A DNA stretch of 64,000 nucleotides from Methanomicrobiaceae archaeon (GCA_016926855.1 JAFGNT010000004.1:62001-126000), one strand, 5' to 3'; counted from the first letter of the stretch, positions 18,059 through 27,743 are shown. The notes: generated by a model from the letters alone, not told the origin. Numbers and translations are program-made.

Positions 18059-19252
18059 ATGGATCATAACCAGACAAATCTCCATACGTCCCGTGTCCGC
18101 GGTCACGGTGAAAATAACGTCTGGGCCTCCCCGATAGCAGCATTCATGAGCGAAGATAGCGGGGATATATCTGACAGCATTTTTTTTCAGATCGCGGAAA
18201 AAACACAGGACGGGATTGTCTTTATCGACCGGGAGGGAAGGGTCTCCTGGCTGAATGAGCAGATTGAGAACCTCTTCGGTCTTCAGCGGAAGCGGGTCGT
18301 CGGAACGAATGCAATTATTTTTCTGAACCGGTACATCATACCCCACGTCACGGGATGGGAGCGTTTTGCTGACTGCGTGCATGAGGCCTATGCAAAGGGA
18401 CGTGATGTAAAGAACCAGGATTTATCGCTGGTTGACTCAAAGGGCAGTGTCAACACTATTGCCTTCGGGAGTTTCATCATCCATGACGGCTCGTACAGAG
18501 GGTGGCGTATCGATCTCTACCGGCCGCTGGATGGTCCGGAGAAGGATAAGGTTCCCGGCGTGGATAATCGGAGAAGCGCGGTCACCGCATCGGTTCCGGA
18601 TACGTCCGGTGAACCGGGAAAAGGAAAGGATGTGCAGATCGGGAACACGTCACCCACCTCACACATCCGTTTCGCTGATATGACGGATATCATTCTCCGT
18701 TGCGATGGGAATCTGGATGTCATGTTAGCAAACCAGGGAGCATGTGCGTTGTTTGGCTATGATCCGGCCTCTCTCCAATCGTTACGTCTCTTTGACGTGC
18801 TCACGCCCGACTCGTTCAGGCGCACGAAGCAGGCGTACCGGGACCTGATTGAGGGTCCGGGAACGGATACCTTGCGGCGGCTCACAGGGGAGTGTCGTCG
18901 TCACGATGGCAGCACCGTCCGGGTAGAGGTCGGGCTCACCGCAGTCTGGTCCCCCGGCGGACCCGCGGGTATCACGGCGATTGCATGTGCACCCGGTGAC
19001 GGGAGGAAAGACGGAGCTATCATGTTCCGTGCACGGGATCAGATCGAGAAGAACATGGAGCAGTGTGCGATGATCAATGATAAGATCAGAAACCCGTTGC
19101 AGGCGATCGTCGGCTTTGCCGATCTCACGGGAGGAGAGCATGCAGACCGGATTATCGAGCAGGCAAGCAAGATTAATGAGATAGTCCCCGAACCTGACCG
19201 TGGCTGGATGGTATCGTTCACTGTCAGGGAATCTCTGCGCACACAGGTATAG
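18059..19252 (+). CDS. PAS-domain sensor with degenerate H-box module (His replaced by Lys)
   Basis: 397 residues, soluble. PAS domain 1 at about 38-150 (TQDGIVFIDREGRVSWLNEQ...), linker, PAS domain 2 at about 205-325 (DGNLDVMLANQGACALFGYD), then the family C-terminal module QIEKNMEQCAMINDKIRNPLQ. Lys342 occupies the position where the other copies have His, and the tail reads GWMVSFTVRESLR in place of GWLESEKIREFLR, so the module looks degenerate. No ATPase domain. The ATG at 18059 has no Shine-Dalgarno; an ATG at 18146 is an alternative. Promoter region contains the 19-bp repeats and a 16-bp palindrome. Confidence 0.8.
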   Translation: MDHNQTNLHTSRVRGHGENNVWASPIAAFMSEDSGDISDSIFFQIAEKTQDGIVFIDREGRVSWLNEQIENLFGLQRKRVVGTNAIIFLNRYIIPHVTGWERFADCVHEAYAKGRDVKNQDLSLVDSKGSVNTIAFGSFIIHDGSYRGWRIDLYRPLDGPEKDKVPGVDNRRSAVTASVPDTSGEPGKGKDVQIGNTSPTSHIRFADMTDIILRCDGNLDVMLANQGACALFGYDPASLQSLRLFDVLTPDSFRRTKQAYRDLIEGPGTDTLRRLTGECRRHDGSTVRVEVGLTAVWSPGGPAGITAIACAPGDGRKDGAIMFRARDQIEKNMEQCAMINDKIRNPLQAIVGFADLTGGEHADRIIEQASKINEIVPEPDRGWMVSFTVRESLRTQV

Positions 19253-19266
19253 GGAGGGATTAATTT

Positions 19267-19704
19267 ACGCAAACGACACCAGCAGAGGAGCGAAAAACAA
19301 TCCTCTTCGTGTGCATCTACAATTCCGTCTGTTCGCAGATGGCTGAGGGCATAGTGCGTGCGCGCCACGGTGACCGCTACAATGCCTATAGTGCCGGCAT
19401 ATATCCTGCAGGAGTCGATCCATGGGCAGTGAAGGTAATGGCTGAATCCGGTATGGATATATCAGGGCATATATCGAAACAGCTGGATATTTTCTCGGAA
19501 CGCCGGTTTGACTATGTCGTTAATATGTCCGACTCTCCGTATGATATCCCGGGGCTGCCGCCCGCGGACCGGTATCTCTCGTGTGCGATTTCTGATCCTG
19601 CCGCAGGCATCGGCGGGCGGGAGGAAACACTCGGGCGTTATCGTATCACCCGTGAAAGACTGGAAGAGTGGATCGCGAATACCTTTGGTATTTCCTTCGA
19701 CTGA
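19267..19704 (+). pseudogene. ArsC/low-molecular-weight phosphatase-like gene without ATG and without catalytic Arg
   Basis: The reading frame encodes a low-molecular-weight phosphatase/arsenate reductase fold: KTILFVCIYNSVCSQMAEG, then SAGIYPAGVDPWAVKVMAE, GMDISGHISKQL and ISDPAAGIGG. Two defects are visible. The frame upstream runs back to a TAA at 19261 with no ATG, GTG or TTG before the first beta strand; the codon at the expected place (19267), 9 nt after GGAGG, is ACG. And the P-loop C-x5-R reads C-x5-C (Arg changed to Cys by one C-to-T change). A GTG at 19309 would start in mid-strand. Probably a recent pseudogene; a non-AUG start with altered function is the alternative. Confidence 0.65.
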
Positions 19705-19767
19705 GGGCTTATAGAGAAGATTTTCATCGAGTGTGCCGCCTGTGCGGCGAAATGGGTATGTACATCA

Positions 19768-22128
19768 ATGACGCTACCTCTCATTGCTGATAATAAAGGG
19801 TGCCACTCGGAGCCGATGTCGATGACGGATAAGGGAGTGGAACAGGCGGATACTGATCTTGACCGTCTTGTACGAACCTATGCCCGGTCCCGCAACGGCA
19901 TTGTGATCGCCGATGAGGGCGGCATGGTACTATGGGTGAACCGCACCTTCCGCACTCTCACCGGCCTTGAAGGACAACGGCTTTCCGGAACACCCTTCCT
20001 GAAAATCGCCTCCCGGATTTTCATTCCCCGACCTCCCGGGGAAATTCCTGCAGCAGATGCATGTGCCGCTCTTCTCCATTACGACAGCCCGGCCGAAGGC
20101 CTTATTCTTCGCCATAATCCCCGGTTCCGGATATCCGGCAACGTCGTCCCGATCCTTTCGGGCACCTGCGGGATGCACATTTTTTCGTTTAAGGCCGCAT
20201 ACACCGGTGAAGGGACGATCAGTTACGAACATCTCGCCCTGCTCTTTCAGGCTTCCGCCGATATTTCGGAGGCTTCCTCGTACGAAGATCTATTCCGGCA
20301 TATCGCCGGTTCACTGCTGACGCTCTGTCCGGGTTCTGCGATTCTGCTTTTCTCTACCGATCAGTCCGGAGAGTCAGTGCAGATTCGTTCCATCGAAGGC
20401 ACCGAGAGGCAGAAGGCGTTGATCCGAAAGCTCCTGAAATCCGGCACTACGCTCCAGCCCACGGACTCTATGTTCGGGCATCTGCAGTCGGGCGGACTCG
20501 AATTGGTAGCAGGGATTCGGGATCTGTTTGACGAGTCGCTCACCGCATCGGCGTCTGCCCGCTTTGAAAAGGCAATCGGGCTCTTAAAGATGTTTTATGC
20601 AGGATTTTCCTGGAAGGGCACTATCTACGGTGGCGTAGTTCTCTTCCAGACAGCTGAGGGTTCTCATCTTGAGCTGCCGGTTATCGAGGCGCTGATTCGT
20701 CAGGCATCGGTGGCGATACGCCAGTGGCAGTATGAGGAGGCGCTGGTGCGGAGCGAGGAAAAATACCGTGACCTCGTTCACCATGCGAACTCGGTCATAT
20801 TAAGAATTGATAAAAACAGCAAAATTACGTTTTTTAATGAATATGCGCAGAAATTTTATGGCTTTTCACAGGACGAAGTGATCGGGCGGTCAATCTTCGA
20901 GACGATCATACCGCGGATTGATTCGTTTGGTAAAAATCTCCACGAATCTCTCTCCATTATCTTCGAGAACCCCGAAGAGCATCAAGAAACGGAAAACGAG
21001 AACGTCACCCGGGACGGACGACGGGTCTGGATTTCATGGCGGAACCGCATCATCAGGGATAAGGACGGTTCCGTCACCGGAATGCTCTGTGTCGGTAGCG
21101 ATATCACAGAGCAGAAAAGAGCCATATCGCAGCTGCGAGGCAGCGAGCGGATGTTGCGGACACTGTTCGAATCGTCACGCGACGGAATCCTCCTGATAAA
21201 AGACAATCTGATTTTTGACTGCAATCGCCGCGGCGAGGCTCTCTTCGGGTATACACGCGAAGAACTCATCGGCAGGAAGCCCTTTGATCTCTCGCCAGAA
21301 GACCAGCATGACGGTCTGCCATCGGCGTACCGGAACAGGGGATACCTCGATGCGGCTCTTGCCGGAACCCCGCAGTTATTCGAGTGGGTGCACCAGCGGG
21401 CGGATGGTACGCTCTTTGATGCCGAGATCAGCCTCACCCGGATGGAAATTTTCGACGAATCGACGCTGATCGTTACAATACGGGATATTACAGAGCGGAA
21501 AAAGTCGGAAAACGCCCTGAAGGAATCGGAACTGCGATACCGCAGTACCATTAACTCCATGGCAGATCCGATCCATGTTATCGACCGGAACTTCCGGATC
21601 ATTCTTGTCAATGATGCGTTCCGTGATTGGTTCCATACCTTCGGCTTCACAACCGATATCATCGGAAACCACCTCTTCATGGCCATTCCGGTGTTATCAA
21701 AGACGATTCTCGATGAGTACACCCGGGTATTCGCGGACGGGATTATGCTCCTCTCCGAGGAAACGATGCGGGTCGGGGATCTGGAACTCATCTCCGAAAC
21801 CCGAAAAATTCCGGTCTTTGAAGAGGGCAAGGTGGTGCGGGTTGTGACTGTCGTCCGTGACATCACCGCCCAGCGTAAAATCGAAGTGCTCAAAAGGCAG
21901 GCTTTTGAACAGATCGAAAACAATCTTGAGCAGTTTGCCATCCTCAACGACCATATCAGGAATCCGCTTCAGGCAATCGTAGGGCTTGCCGACCTGCAGG
22001 GAGGGGACCTCGCGGAGAAGATATTTACCCAAGCCATGGAGATTGACGCGATAATCAAGCGCCTTGATATAGGATGGCTTGAATCGGAAAAAATCCGCCA
22101 GTTCCTTCGCAAACACTACGGTGAGTGA
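19768..22128 (+). CDS. Multi-PAS/GAF sensor protein with orphan H-box module
   Basis: 786 residues, soluble. Order: PAS 1 (about 30-150, NGIVIADEGGMVLWVNRTFR), a GAF-like domain (about 155-325), PAS 2 (330-455, ANSVILRIDKNSKITFFNEY), PAS 3 (455-580, SRDGILLIKDNLIFDCNR), PAS 4 (580-710, MADPIHVIDRNFRIILVND), then QIENNLEQFAILNDHIRNPLQ with His729 and the GWLESEKIRQFLRKHYG end. No ATPase or receiver domain. ATG at 19768; in-frame ATGs at 19816 and 19822 are possible. Faces the cation efflux gene 48 bp downstream. Signal unknown; PAS 4 resembles PAS 1 of the 36987 sensor. Confidence 0.88.
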   Translation: MTLPLIADNKGCHSEPMSMTDKGVEQADTDLDRLVRTYARSRNGIVIADEGGMVLWVNRTFRTLTGLEGQRLSGTPFLKIASRIFIPRPPGEIPAADACAALLHYDSPAEGLILRHNPRFRISGNVVPILSGTCGMHIFSFKAAYTGEGTISYEHLALLFQASADISEASSYEDLFRHIAGSLLTLCPGSAILLFSTDQSGESVQIRSIEGTERQKALIRKLLKSGTTLQPTDSMFGHLQSGGLELVAGIRDLFDESLTASASARFEKAIGLLKMFYAGFSWKGTIYGGVVLFQTAEGSHLELPVIEALIRQASVAIRQWQYEEALVRSEEKYRDLVHHANSVILRIDKNSKITFFNEYAQKFYGFSQDEVIGRSIFETIIPRIDSFGKNLHESLSIIFENPEEHQETENENVTRDGRRVWISWRNRIIRDKDGSVTGMLCVGSDITEQKRAISQLRGSERMLRTLFESSRDGILLIKDNLIFDCNRRGEALFGYTREELIGRKPFDLSPEDQHDGLPSAYRNRGYLDAALAGTPQLFEWVHQRADGTLFDAEISLTRMEIFDESTLIVTIRDITERKKSENALKESELRYRSTINSMADPIHVIDRNFRIILVNDAFRDWFHTFGFTTDIIGNHLFMAIPVLSKTILDEYTRVFADGIMLLSEETMRVGDLELISETRKIPVFEEGKVVRVVTVVRDITAQRKIEVLKRQAFEQIENNLEQFAILNDHIRNPLQAIVGLADLQGGDLAEKIFTQAMEIDAIIKRLDIGWLESEKIRQFLRKHYGE

Positions 22129-22176
22129 TGATTCTGGTCGCGAAGCCTTATTAGAGGAGGAATCATACTCCTGTGA

Positions 22177-23046
22177 ATGGAGTATGACCGGGTGCAACGG
22201 ACCCTACTTGTCATACTGTTTTTAAACCTTATCGTGGCAGGGTTGAAGGCTGTATTCGGATTCCTTGCCGGTTCGGTGTCGATGGTAGCGGATGCCTTTC
22301 ATTCCACGCTGGACTCCGCATCCAATATCATCGGTCTGGTTTCGACCCAGATGGCCAAACAGCCGCCGGACGGGCGGCATCCCTATGGCCACGGAAAATT
22401 TGAAACCTTCGGCACGCTTCTCATCGGCGGAATCCTGCTCCTGACGGCGACATGGATTCTCTATGAGGGAGCGAACCGCCTTCTCTCGGGCATTGCGCCG
22501 TCTATTTCACTCCTGACCGTTGCAGTGCTTGTCGTGACGATTGGGATCAATATCGTCGTTACCCGGTATGAACGCCGTATGGGTGAACACCTCGGAAGCC
22601 AGATCCTGATTGCCGATTCCGAGCACACGAAAAGCGACGTGTATGTCTCTCTCTCCGTGCTGCTGGGATTCGGTGCGGTTTCACTCGGATTTCCGGCGGC
22701 TGATCCCCTGATCGCCTTCGGAATCGCAATGGTTATCGGGAGGATGGGACTCCATATCGTTCGTGATGCGGGGGATGTCCTGACAGATGCCGCCATTGTC
22801 GACTGTGAAGGCCAGATTGCGGGCATCATACATACAACCCCCGGTGTACGGGGATACCACAAGTTCCGGTGCCGCGGAAAACCCGGAGAGCTCTTCGCAG
22901 ATATCCACATATTCGTGGACCCCGACATTACCGTGGGAGAGGGGCATGCGATCGCCGAACGGGCACGGGTTCTGATTCTCAGTGATGTTGAAGGTATGGA
23001 GGACATCGTCGTTCATATTGATCCCTATTCCGGAGAGGAGGAGTAG
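22177..23046 (+). CDS. Cation diffusion facilitator (CDF) family metal efflux protein
   Basis: Proton-coupled exporter of divalent metals, 289 residues. Six membrane helices expected (first about 8-28). TM2 metal-site motif SMVADAFHSTLDSASN (D39, H42, D46 region), loop HPYGHGKFETFG typical of CDF, TM5 region ADSEHTKSDVYVS supplying the second site, and a C-terminal cytoplasmic ferredoxin-like domain (about 205-285). Motifs fit the zinc/iron/manganese groups; I cannot tell which metal. Stands alone after the PAS sensor. Confidence 0.92.
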   Translation: MEYDRVQRTLLVILFLNLIVAGLKAVFGFLAGSVSMVADAFHSTLDSASNIIGLVSTQMAKQPPDGRHPYGHGKFETFGTLLIGGILLLTATWILYEGANRLLSGIAPSISLLTVAVLVVTIGINIVVTRYERRMGEHLGSQILIADSEHTKSDVYVSLSVLLGFGAVSLGFPAADPLIAFGIAMVIGRMGLHIVRDAGDVLTDAAIVDCEGQIAGIIHTTPGVRGYHKFRCRGKPGELFADIHIFVDPDITVGEGHAIAERARVLILSDVEGMEDIVVHIDPYSGEEE

Positions 23047-23217
23047 GGGCGTTTCGCACGGTTCGCTTTCACTCCGGGGTGTCCGGATCTCCTGATAAAC
23101 TGCATCCCGGTGAGAATTCTCCCGTATTTACGAAAAAAGGAGATAATTGCCTGATTCTGGTATTCAGTGGTCATAACTTTTATCATGCCCCGTGGTGATT
23201 CAGTATGAGAGTTGCCT

Positions 23218-23862
23218 ATGGTTGTTGCTGTGAAAGACCTGATTTTTAATCCTCAGGCATTTTTTGCGGGAAAAATGGCTGAAGAGGAGAATCTCCGGGT
23301 ACCCGTCCTCATTCTCCTTGTTGTAGCGCTTATCAGCGGCACTGCTGCTGCTATCGTGTCCGGGGCAACTGCACAGATGCTGCCGGCAGAAGCGGCATCA
23401 ATAAGTCCAATCCTCCCGGTAATCGGGTTTGTTGGTGGAATTTTTTCCGTATTTCTCATCTGGTGGCTTGTGCCGGCTGTGGTGTTTATGATCCTTTCGC
23501 TTGCCTTCAAGGGAACCGGGTCGTTCAAACGAATCCTGGAATTTGTCGGATACGGGGCCTTACCCCAGATAATCAGCGGGATCATCAGCCTTGCTGTAAT
23601 CTACTCGTATTTCAGCTCCCTATCCCTGACACCTGTGAGCGATCCCGCGCTGCTTGCCGAGCAGATCACCGCCCTTATGAAGGCACCCATTCTCCAGGTT
23701 GCACAACTGACGGGAATTCTCTTCATGTTCTGGAGTGCCAGCATCTGGATCTTCGGGATGAAAGAAGCACGTCATCTCTCCACCCGTGATGCCGCTATCA
23801 CGGTTGGCGTTCCGGTCGGCATCTACATTCTGTATACTCTCTTTACCCTGTGGAGCTTTTAA
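23218..23862 (+). CDS. Yip1-domain membrane protein
   Basis: 214 residues with about five hydrophobic helices. The N-terminal VVAVKDLIFNPQAFFAGK segment before the first helix is typical of prokaryotic Yip1-domain proteins; the family has no assigned biochemical role. Its TAA is followed directly by the ATG of the secreted protein at 23863, and the ABC transporter genes come next, so it is part of a four-gene operon and may help insert or regulate the exporter. ATG at 23218; an in-frame TTG six bases earlier is unlikely. Confidence 0.82.
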   Translation: MVVAVKDLIFNPQAFFAGKMAEEENLRVPVLILLVVALISGTAAAIVSGATAQMLPAEAASISPILPVIGFVGGIFSVFLIWWLVPAVVFMILSLAFKGTGSFKRILEFVGYGALPQIISGIISLAVIYSYFSSLSLTPVSDPALLAEQITALMKAPILQVAQLTGILFMFWSASIWIFGMKEARHLSTRDAAITVGVPVGIYILYTLFTLWSF

Positions 23863-24990
23863 ATGAAACACTTTGGCTTAACCCTTATCCTGCTCCTCTG
23901 CTGTTGTGCCGGGATCGCTTCGGCACAGGACAGTTCGGCGCAGATCTCCGTCACGTCCGTCAGTATCGACCCTGCGGTTCTGATGCGTGGCGACACCGCC
24001 ACTATCACCGTTGTTATCACGAACAGCGGTACGACAGCCGTTGCGATCAGCCGGGTTACCCTGCTTGATACCGACATCACACTGTTAAACGAACAGTCCT
24101 ATGCGAGTGTCGGCGACATCGGTGCTGCCAACTCGATGGCGTTCACATTTTCCGTTCGCGCCGACGTTCCCGACGGCGTATATTACCCGAAGTTCTATAT
24201 CGATTTCAGGAACGCGGGCGCCCTCCGCTACCGGATCCCGGTGAAGGTGGATAATACGGAACTTCAGGTCTCCGTCCTGTCCCGGCCTGATTCCTTCCAG
24301 ATGGGCAAAAAGGAGACCATTATACTAAAAATCGGCAATCCGCGAGAAAATGAGCTGAATGGCATTGCGATTGTGCCGGAGGGCGAGGGCATGACTGCGG
24401 TACAGTCCGGGTTCTTCGTCGGGAGTCTCCTGCCGGACCAGTCCGAGACGGTCAGTTTCGATGTAACTCCAACGCAGTCGACGGACCTCATTTTTCATAT
24501 CTCCTACCGGAACGGGCTCAACCGGCACATGTCGGATCTCGTTATTCCCGTGGTGCTCTCGACAGGCAAGCGGCAGGCGGACCCCATCCTCAACAATATC
24601 GAGGTGACGAGCGAGAGCGGCTATTACCGGGTTTCGGGGGATGTCACGAATGCCGGACTGGACTCGGCATACTCGGTGGTGATTACAGCAGGAACCCCCG
24701 CAGAACCTGTCGACCCGTTCCGTGTCTATGTCGTGGGCGCCCTCGATGCCGATGACTTCTCGAGTTTTGAAGTGACATTCCGTGCACCCGGCGCGACGTC
24801 GGCCCCCCTCATCGTCCAGTACAAGGACGTGGACGGCAACACCTTCACCCGGAGCGTGTCCGTTGAGATCGGGAGCAGTTCGGATACACCCAATCAGGGA
24901 GGGGAGATCCCGATTACCCTGATCGCGTTCCTCGTCGTACTGGTCGTAGCGATCGGCGGCATCATTCTCTACACATGGAAGAAGAAGTAG
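23863..24990 (+). CDS. Secreted, membrane-anchored S-layer-like protein (COG1361/CARDB-like)
   Basis: 375 residues. Signal peptide (KHFGLTLILLLCCCAGIASAQ, cleavage about residue 22), three Ig-like/CARDB-type beta domains (about 25-130, 130-235, 240-345; e.g. PAVLMRGDTATITVVITNSG), then a single C-terminal membrane helix (ITLIAFLVVLVVAIGGIILY) and a KKK anchor. Proteins of this kind precede MacB-type ABC exporters in many methanogen genomes and may play the role of the periplasmic adaptor. The gene overlaps or abuts the ATPase gene. Confidence 0.85.
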   Translation: MKHFGLTLILLLCCCAGIASAQDSSAQISVTSVSIDPAVLMRGDTATITVVITNSGTTAVAISRVTLLDTDITLLNEQSYASVGDIGAANSMAFTFSVRADVPDGVYYPKFYIDFRNAGALRYRIPVKVDNTELQVSVLSRPDSFQMGKKETIILKIGNPRENELNGIAIVPEGEGMTAVQSGFFVGSLLPDQSETVSFDVTPTQSTDLIFHISYRNGLNRHMSDLVIPVVLSTGKRQADPILNNIEVTSESGYYRVSGDVTNAGLDSAYSVVITAGTPAEPVDPFRVYVVGALDADDFSSFEVTFRAPGATSAPLIVQYKDVDGNTFTRSVSVEIGSSSDTPNQGGEIPITLIAFLVVLVVAIGGIILYTWKKK

Positions 24991-25013
24991 GCGAAGGAGA
25001 GAGGCGCTTGGAT

Positions 25014-25682
25014 ATGATGCCGGTTATCAGGCTGGAGGATGTATCCAAGGTCTATCCCCTTCCCTTCGGCGATGTCGTGGCACTCGACCATGTAACGCTG
25101 GATGTGGAGAAGGGGGAGTTCATCGCGATCATGGGACCCTCGGGTTCGGGAAAATCCACACTCCTGAACATGATCGGGTGCCTTGACGTGCCGACGTCAG
25201 GAAACCTCTTCATCGCGGGGCGGAGTGTTCGGGAGATGGACGATGATGAACTTACCGATCTCCGGCGGGATACGATCGGGTTCATCTTCCAGACATTCAA
25301 TCTCATCCCCCTCCTGACCGTGCGCGAGAACGTGGAGTATCCTCTTGTGCTCAAGGAGCGCCGCCGTGACACCTGGGGGCGGTCGGAAGAACTGATGGCA
25401 AAGGTCGGCCTTGAAGAGTCGCTGGCTCCGCATAAGCCGAGTGAACTCTCCGGCGGGCAGCAGCAGCGGGTCGCCATCGCACGGGCACTGGTCAATAATC
25501 CGGCGATTCTCCTCTGCGACGAACCCACGGGCAACCTGGATACGAAGACCGGGACTGTTATTATGGATCTGCTCACCGGGGTGAACCATCAGGGAATGAC
25601 TATCATCATGGTCACCCATGATCCGCGGATCGCAGAGTACGCCAGCCGGACGATTACGATTGTTGATGGAAAAATAGCATGA
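25014..25682 (+). CDS. ABC transporter ATP-binding protein (LolD/MacB type)
   Basis: 222-residue ATPase. Walker [11 protein letters not shown]-loop [15 protein letters not shown], signature [16 protein letters not shown], Walker [14 protein letters not shown] and H-loop MVTHDPR are complete. The FNLIP and GNLD details place it in the LolD/FtsE/MacB subgroup, which works with a four-helix FtsX-like permease, here the next gene (4-nt overlap). Start uncertain: ATG 25014 or 25017; an in-frame TTG at 25008 has the best spacing (8 nt) to GGAG. Confidence 0.92.
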   Translation: MMPVIRLEDVSKVYPLPFGDVVALDHVTLDVEKGEFIAIMGPSGSGKSTLLNMIGCLDVPTSGNLFIAGRSVREMDDDELTDLRRDTIGFIFQTFNLIPLLTVRENVEYPLVLKERRRDTWGRSEELMAKVGLEESLAPHKPSELSGGQQQRVAIARALVNNPAILLCDEPTGNLDTKTGTVIMDLLTGVNHQGMTIIMVTHDPRIAEYASRTITIVDGKIA

Positions 25683-26839
25683 TTTTTTTCCAGTTTGCAC
25701 AGCGCAGCATCAGGCTTCATTTTCTCCGGTCGCTCCTCGCAGTCCTCGGCATCGTGATCGGCGTGGTTGCCATCTCCTCGATGGGCATCCTCGGCAACAG
25801 CCTCGTGCTCTCTGTCTCGGAATCGCTCTCCGACGTGGGCGACACCATCGTCGTCTTTCCCCATGCGGGGATGGGCTCCGGAATGGGAACGGGGCGTGTG
25901 AACGACGTGATCACCGAGCGCCAGATACAGCAGATCAGCAGGGCGGTGGGAGCGAACGATATAATCCCGCTCCATATCGGAGCCGACCGGATTGAAGTAG
26001 GCGGGGAGACGGGTGTTGCGACGATCTACGGCATGTACACCGATGACATTCCGCTGCTCCTCGATAAGACCGACGGCATTTATCTGCGGGGAACGGGAGG
26101 CGCCATGGCGGGCAAACGCCTTGTCAGCGACTTTGATCTGAAGGTGGGGAGCCGGGTATCGGTGGGGGACGCAACACTTCGGGTCGTGGGGCTCCTTGAC
26201 GAGCGCGGCGTCGGGTTCGACATCAACCCGGACGGGGCTCTCATCGTCTCTGAGAGGTGGTATTCGGCGGTGTATGACGAGGACGATTTCGATCAGGTCA
26301 TCATCAAGGTGCGGGACATCAACGACATCGACGCGGTGAAGAATGCCATTGAGATGCAGCTCAACAAACGCGATACGGTGGTGGACGTCTTCGATACCCG
26401 CATGATCCTCGAGATGATTATCACCACCTTCAACAGCATCTCCACCTTTACGACGGCGATCGGTGGGATCTCACTCCTCGTTGCCGGCGTGAGCATCTTC
26501 AACGTCCAGATGATGTCGGTGACAGAAAGGATCAAGGAGATAGGTATCATCCGGAGCATCGGGACACGGCGGTACGAGGTGATGCGGATGTTTCTCTACG
26601 AGGCGTTCCTGCTCGGGTTTGCGGGCTCCGCCATCGGGGGCGTATTGAGTTTTGCGGGGGGGTACCTTGCCCTGATCGTCATGCTCGAGGGCAATACATC
26701 GTTTCTGTTCGAACCATCGAGCCTCATCTACATTCCGTACGGCATGCTGTTCGGTATCGGGACAAGCCTTATGTCGGGTGTGTATCCGGCATGGAAGGCC
26801 GCAAACCTGAACCCGATTGAAGCGCTCCGGTATGAGTAA
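25679..26839 (+). CDS. ABC transporter permease (MacB/FtsX family)
   Basis: 386 residues: N-terminal helix (about 17-42), a large extracytoplasmic domain (about 45-265), then three C-terminal helices in the FtsX domain (STFTTAIGGISLLVAGVSIFNVQMM; EAFLLGFAGSAIGGVLSFAGGY; MLFGIGTSLMSGVYPAWKAA). The end AANLNPIEALRYE is the usual MacB-type C-terminus. Together with the ATPase, the CARDB-like protein and the Yip1 protein it makes an exporter or cell-envelope mechanotransmission complex. Substrate unknown. Confidence 0.92.
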   Translation: MIFFQFAQRSIRLHFLRSLLAVLGIVIGVVAISSMGILGNSLVLSVSESLSDVGDTIVVFPHAGMGSGMGTGRVNDVITERQIQQISRAVGANDIIPLHIGADRIEVGGETGVATIYGMYTDDIPLLLDKTDGIYLRGTGGAMAGKRLVSDFDLKVGSRVSVGDATLRVVGLLDERGVGFDINPDGALIVSERWYSAVYDEDDFDQVIIKVRDINDIDAVKNAIEMQLNKRDTVVDVFDTRMILEMIITTFNSISTFTTAIGGISLLVAGVSIFNVQMMSVTERIKEIGIIRSIGTRRYEVMRMFLYEAFLLGFAGSAIGGVLSFAGGYLALIVMLEGNTSFLFEPSSLIYIPYGMLFGIGTSLMSGVYPAWKAANLNPIEALRYE

Positions 26840-26854
26840 GGAGAGTATCCGGGT

Positions 26855-27742
26855 ATGACATGCGACGACGAGGCGAAATCCATTGACTGGAACCGGATCT
26901 GGCGGCTCCGAAAAGAGATGAGCCACCGGTCACAGAAGGGCATCGACGCATCGCGCCACTGGGAGCGGCGGGAGCAGGCGGAACGGTATGCGCACGATGT
27001 GGACCGCGGGTACCGGACACGGATCGAAGAGACCCTGTCGCTCCTCCCGGCTGCTCCCGGAACCCGGGTGCTTGATATCGGTGCGGGTCCGGGTACACTC
27101 GCCATTCCGCTCGCCCTGCGGGGCGCACGAGTGACGGCCGTCGAACCTGCGGAAGGTATGGCCGCGATATTACAGAAAAAAGCCCGTGAAGCGGGAATTT
27201 CATCGATATCTCTCGTCCGGAAGCGATGGGAGGATGTTGATCCCGCGACGGATCTTGATCCGGGCTATGATCTGGTTGTCGCATCGTTTTCCCTGTCCAT
27301 GGACGATATCCGGGCGGCGGTGGAAAAAATGAACACCGTTTCCTCGGGCGGCGTGTACCTGTTCTGGTTTGCGGACGAACCTCTCTGGGAACGGATGTAT
27401 GGGGAGCTCTGGGACGAGCTTCACGGCGAGCCCTACTGCTCCGGTCCGAAATCTGACTGCCTTATGAACCTCCTCAACCAGATGGGAATCCGGCCGCATG
27501 TGCTGATGGCACCGCTTGACAAGGAGTACCGGTTTTCTAATCAGGATGAGGCGGTGGCATTTTTCGCTCCCCGGTTCGGGGTGAGCAATAAACAGCAGGA
27601 ATCGATCCTCGCGGCGTATCTTACGCGTATCAACAAGGCGGATGACGGTGGGTTTGCCGTTCGCGCTGCGACCTTATATGCGTCAATCTGGTGGGATAAA
27701 GAGCAGGTCTGGCCGGCACGGTTCTTTTCATGCGATCCCTGA
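26855..27742 (+). CDS. SAM-dependent class I methyltransferase
   Basis: 295 residues. After a charged N-terminus of about 65 residues comes a Rossmann methyltransferase core: motif I VLDIGAGPGTLAIPLA (about 72-87), motif II TAVEPAEGMA, motif IV YDLVVASFSLS. The C-terminal part (FWFADEPLWERMYGELWDELHG) matches a methyltransferase type common in methanogens but I cannot name the substrate. It starts 15 bp after the ABC permease and may be co-transcribed. Confidence 0.85.
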   Translation: MTCDDEAKSIDWNRIWRLRKEMSHRSQKGIDASRHWERREQAERYAHDVDRGYRTRIEETLSLLPAAPGTRVLDIGAGPGTLAIPLALRGARVTAVEPAEGMAAILQKKAREAGISSISLVRKRWEDVDPATDLDPGYDLVVASFSLSMDDIRAAVEKMNTVSSGGVYLFWFADEPLWERMYGELWDELHGEPYCSGPKSDCLMNLLNQMGIRPHVLMAPLDKEYRFSNQDEAVAFFAPRFGVSNKQQESILAAYLTRINKADDGGFAVRAATLYASIWWDKEQVWPARFFSCDP

Positions 27743-27743
27743 A

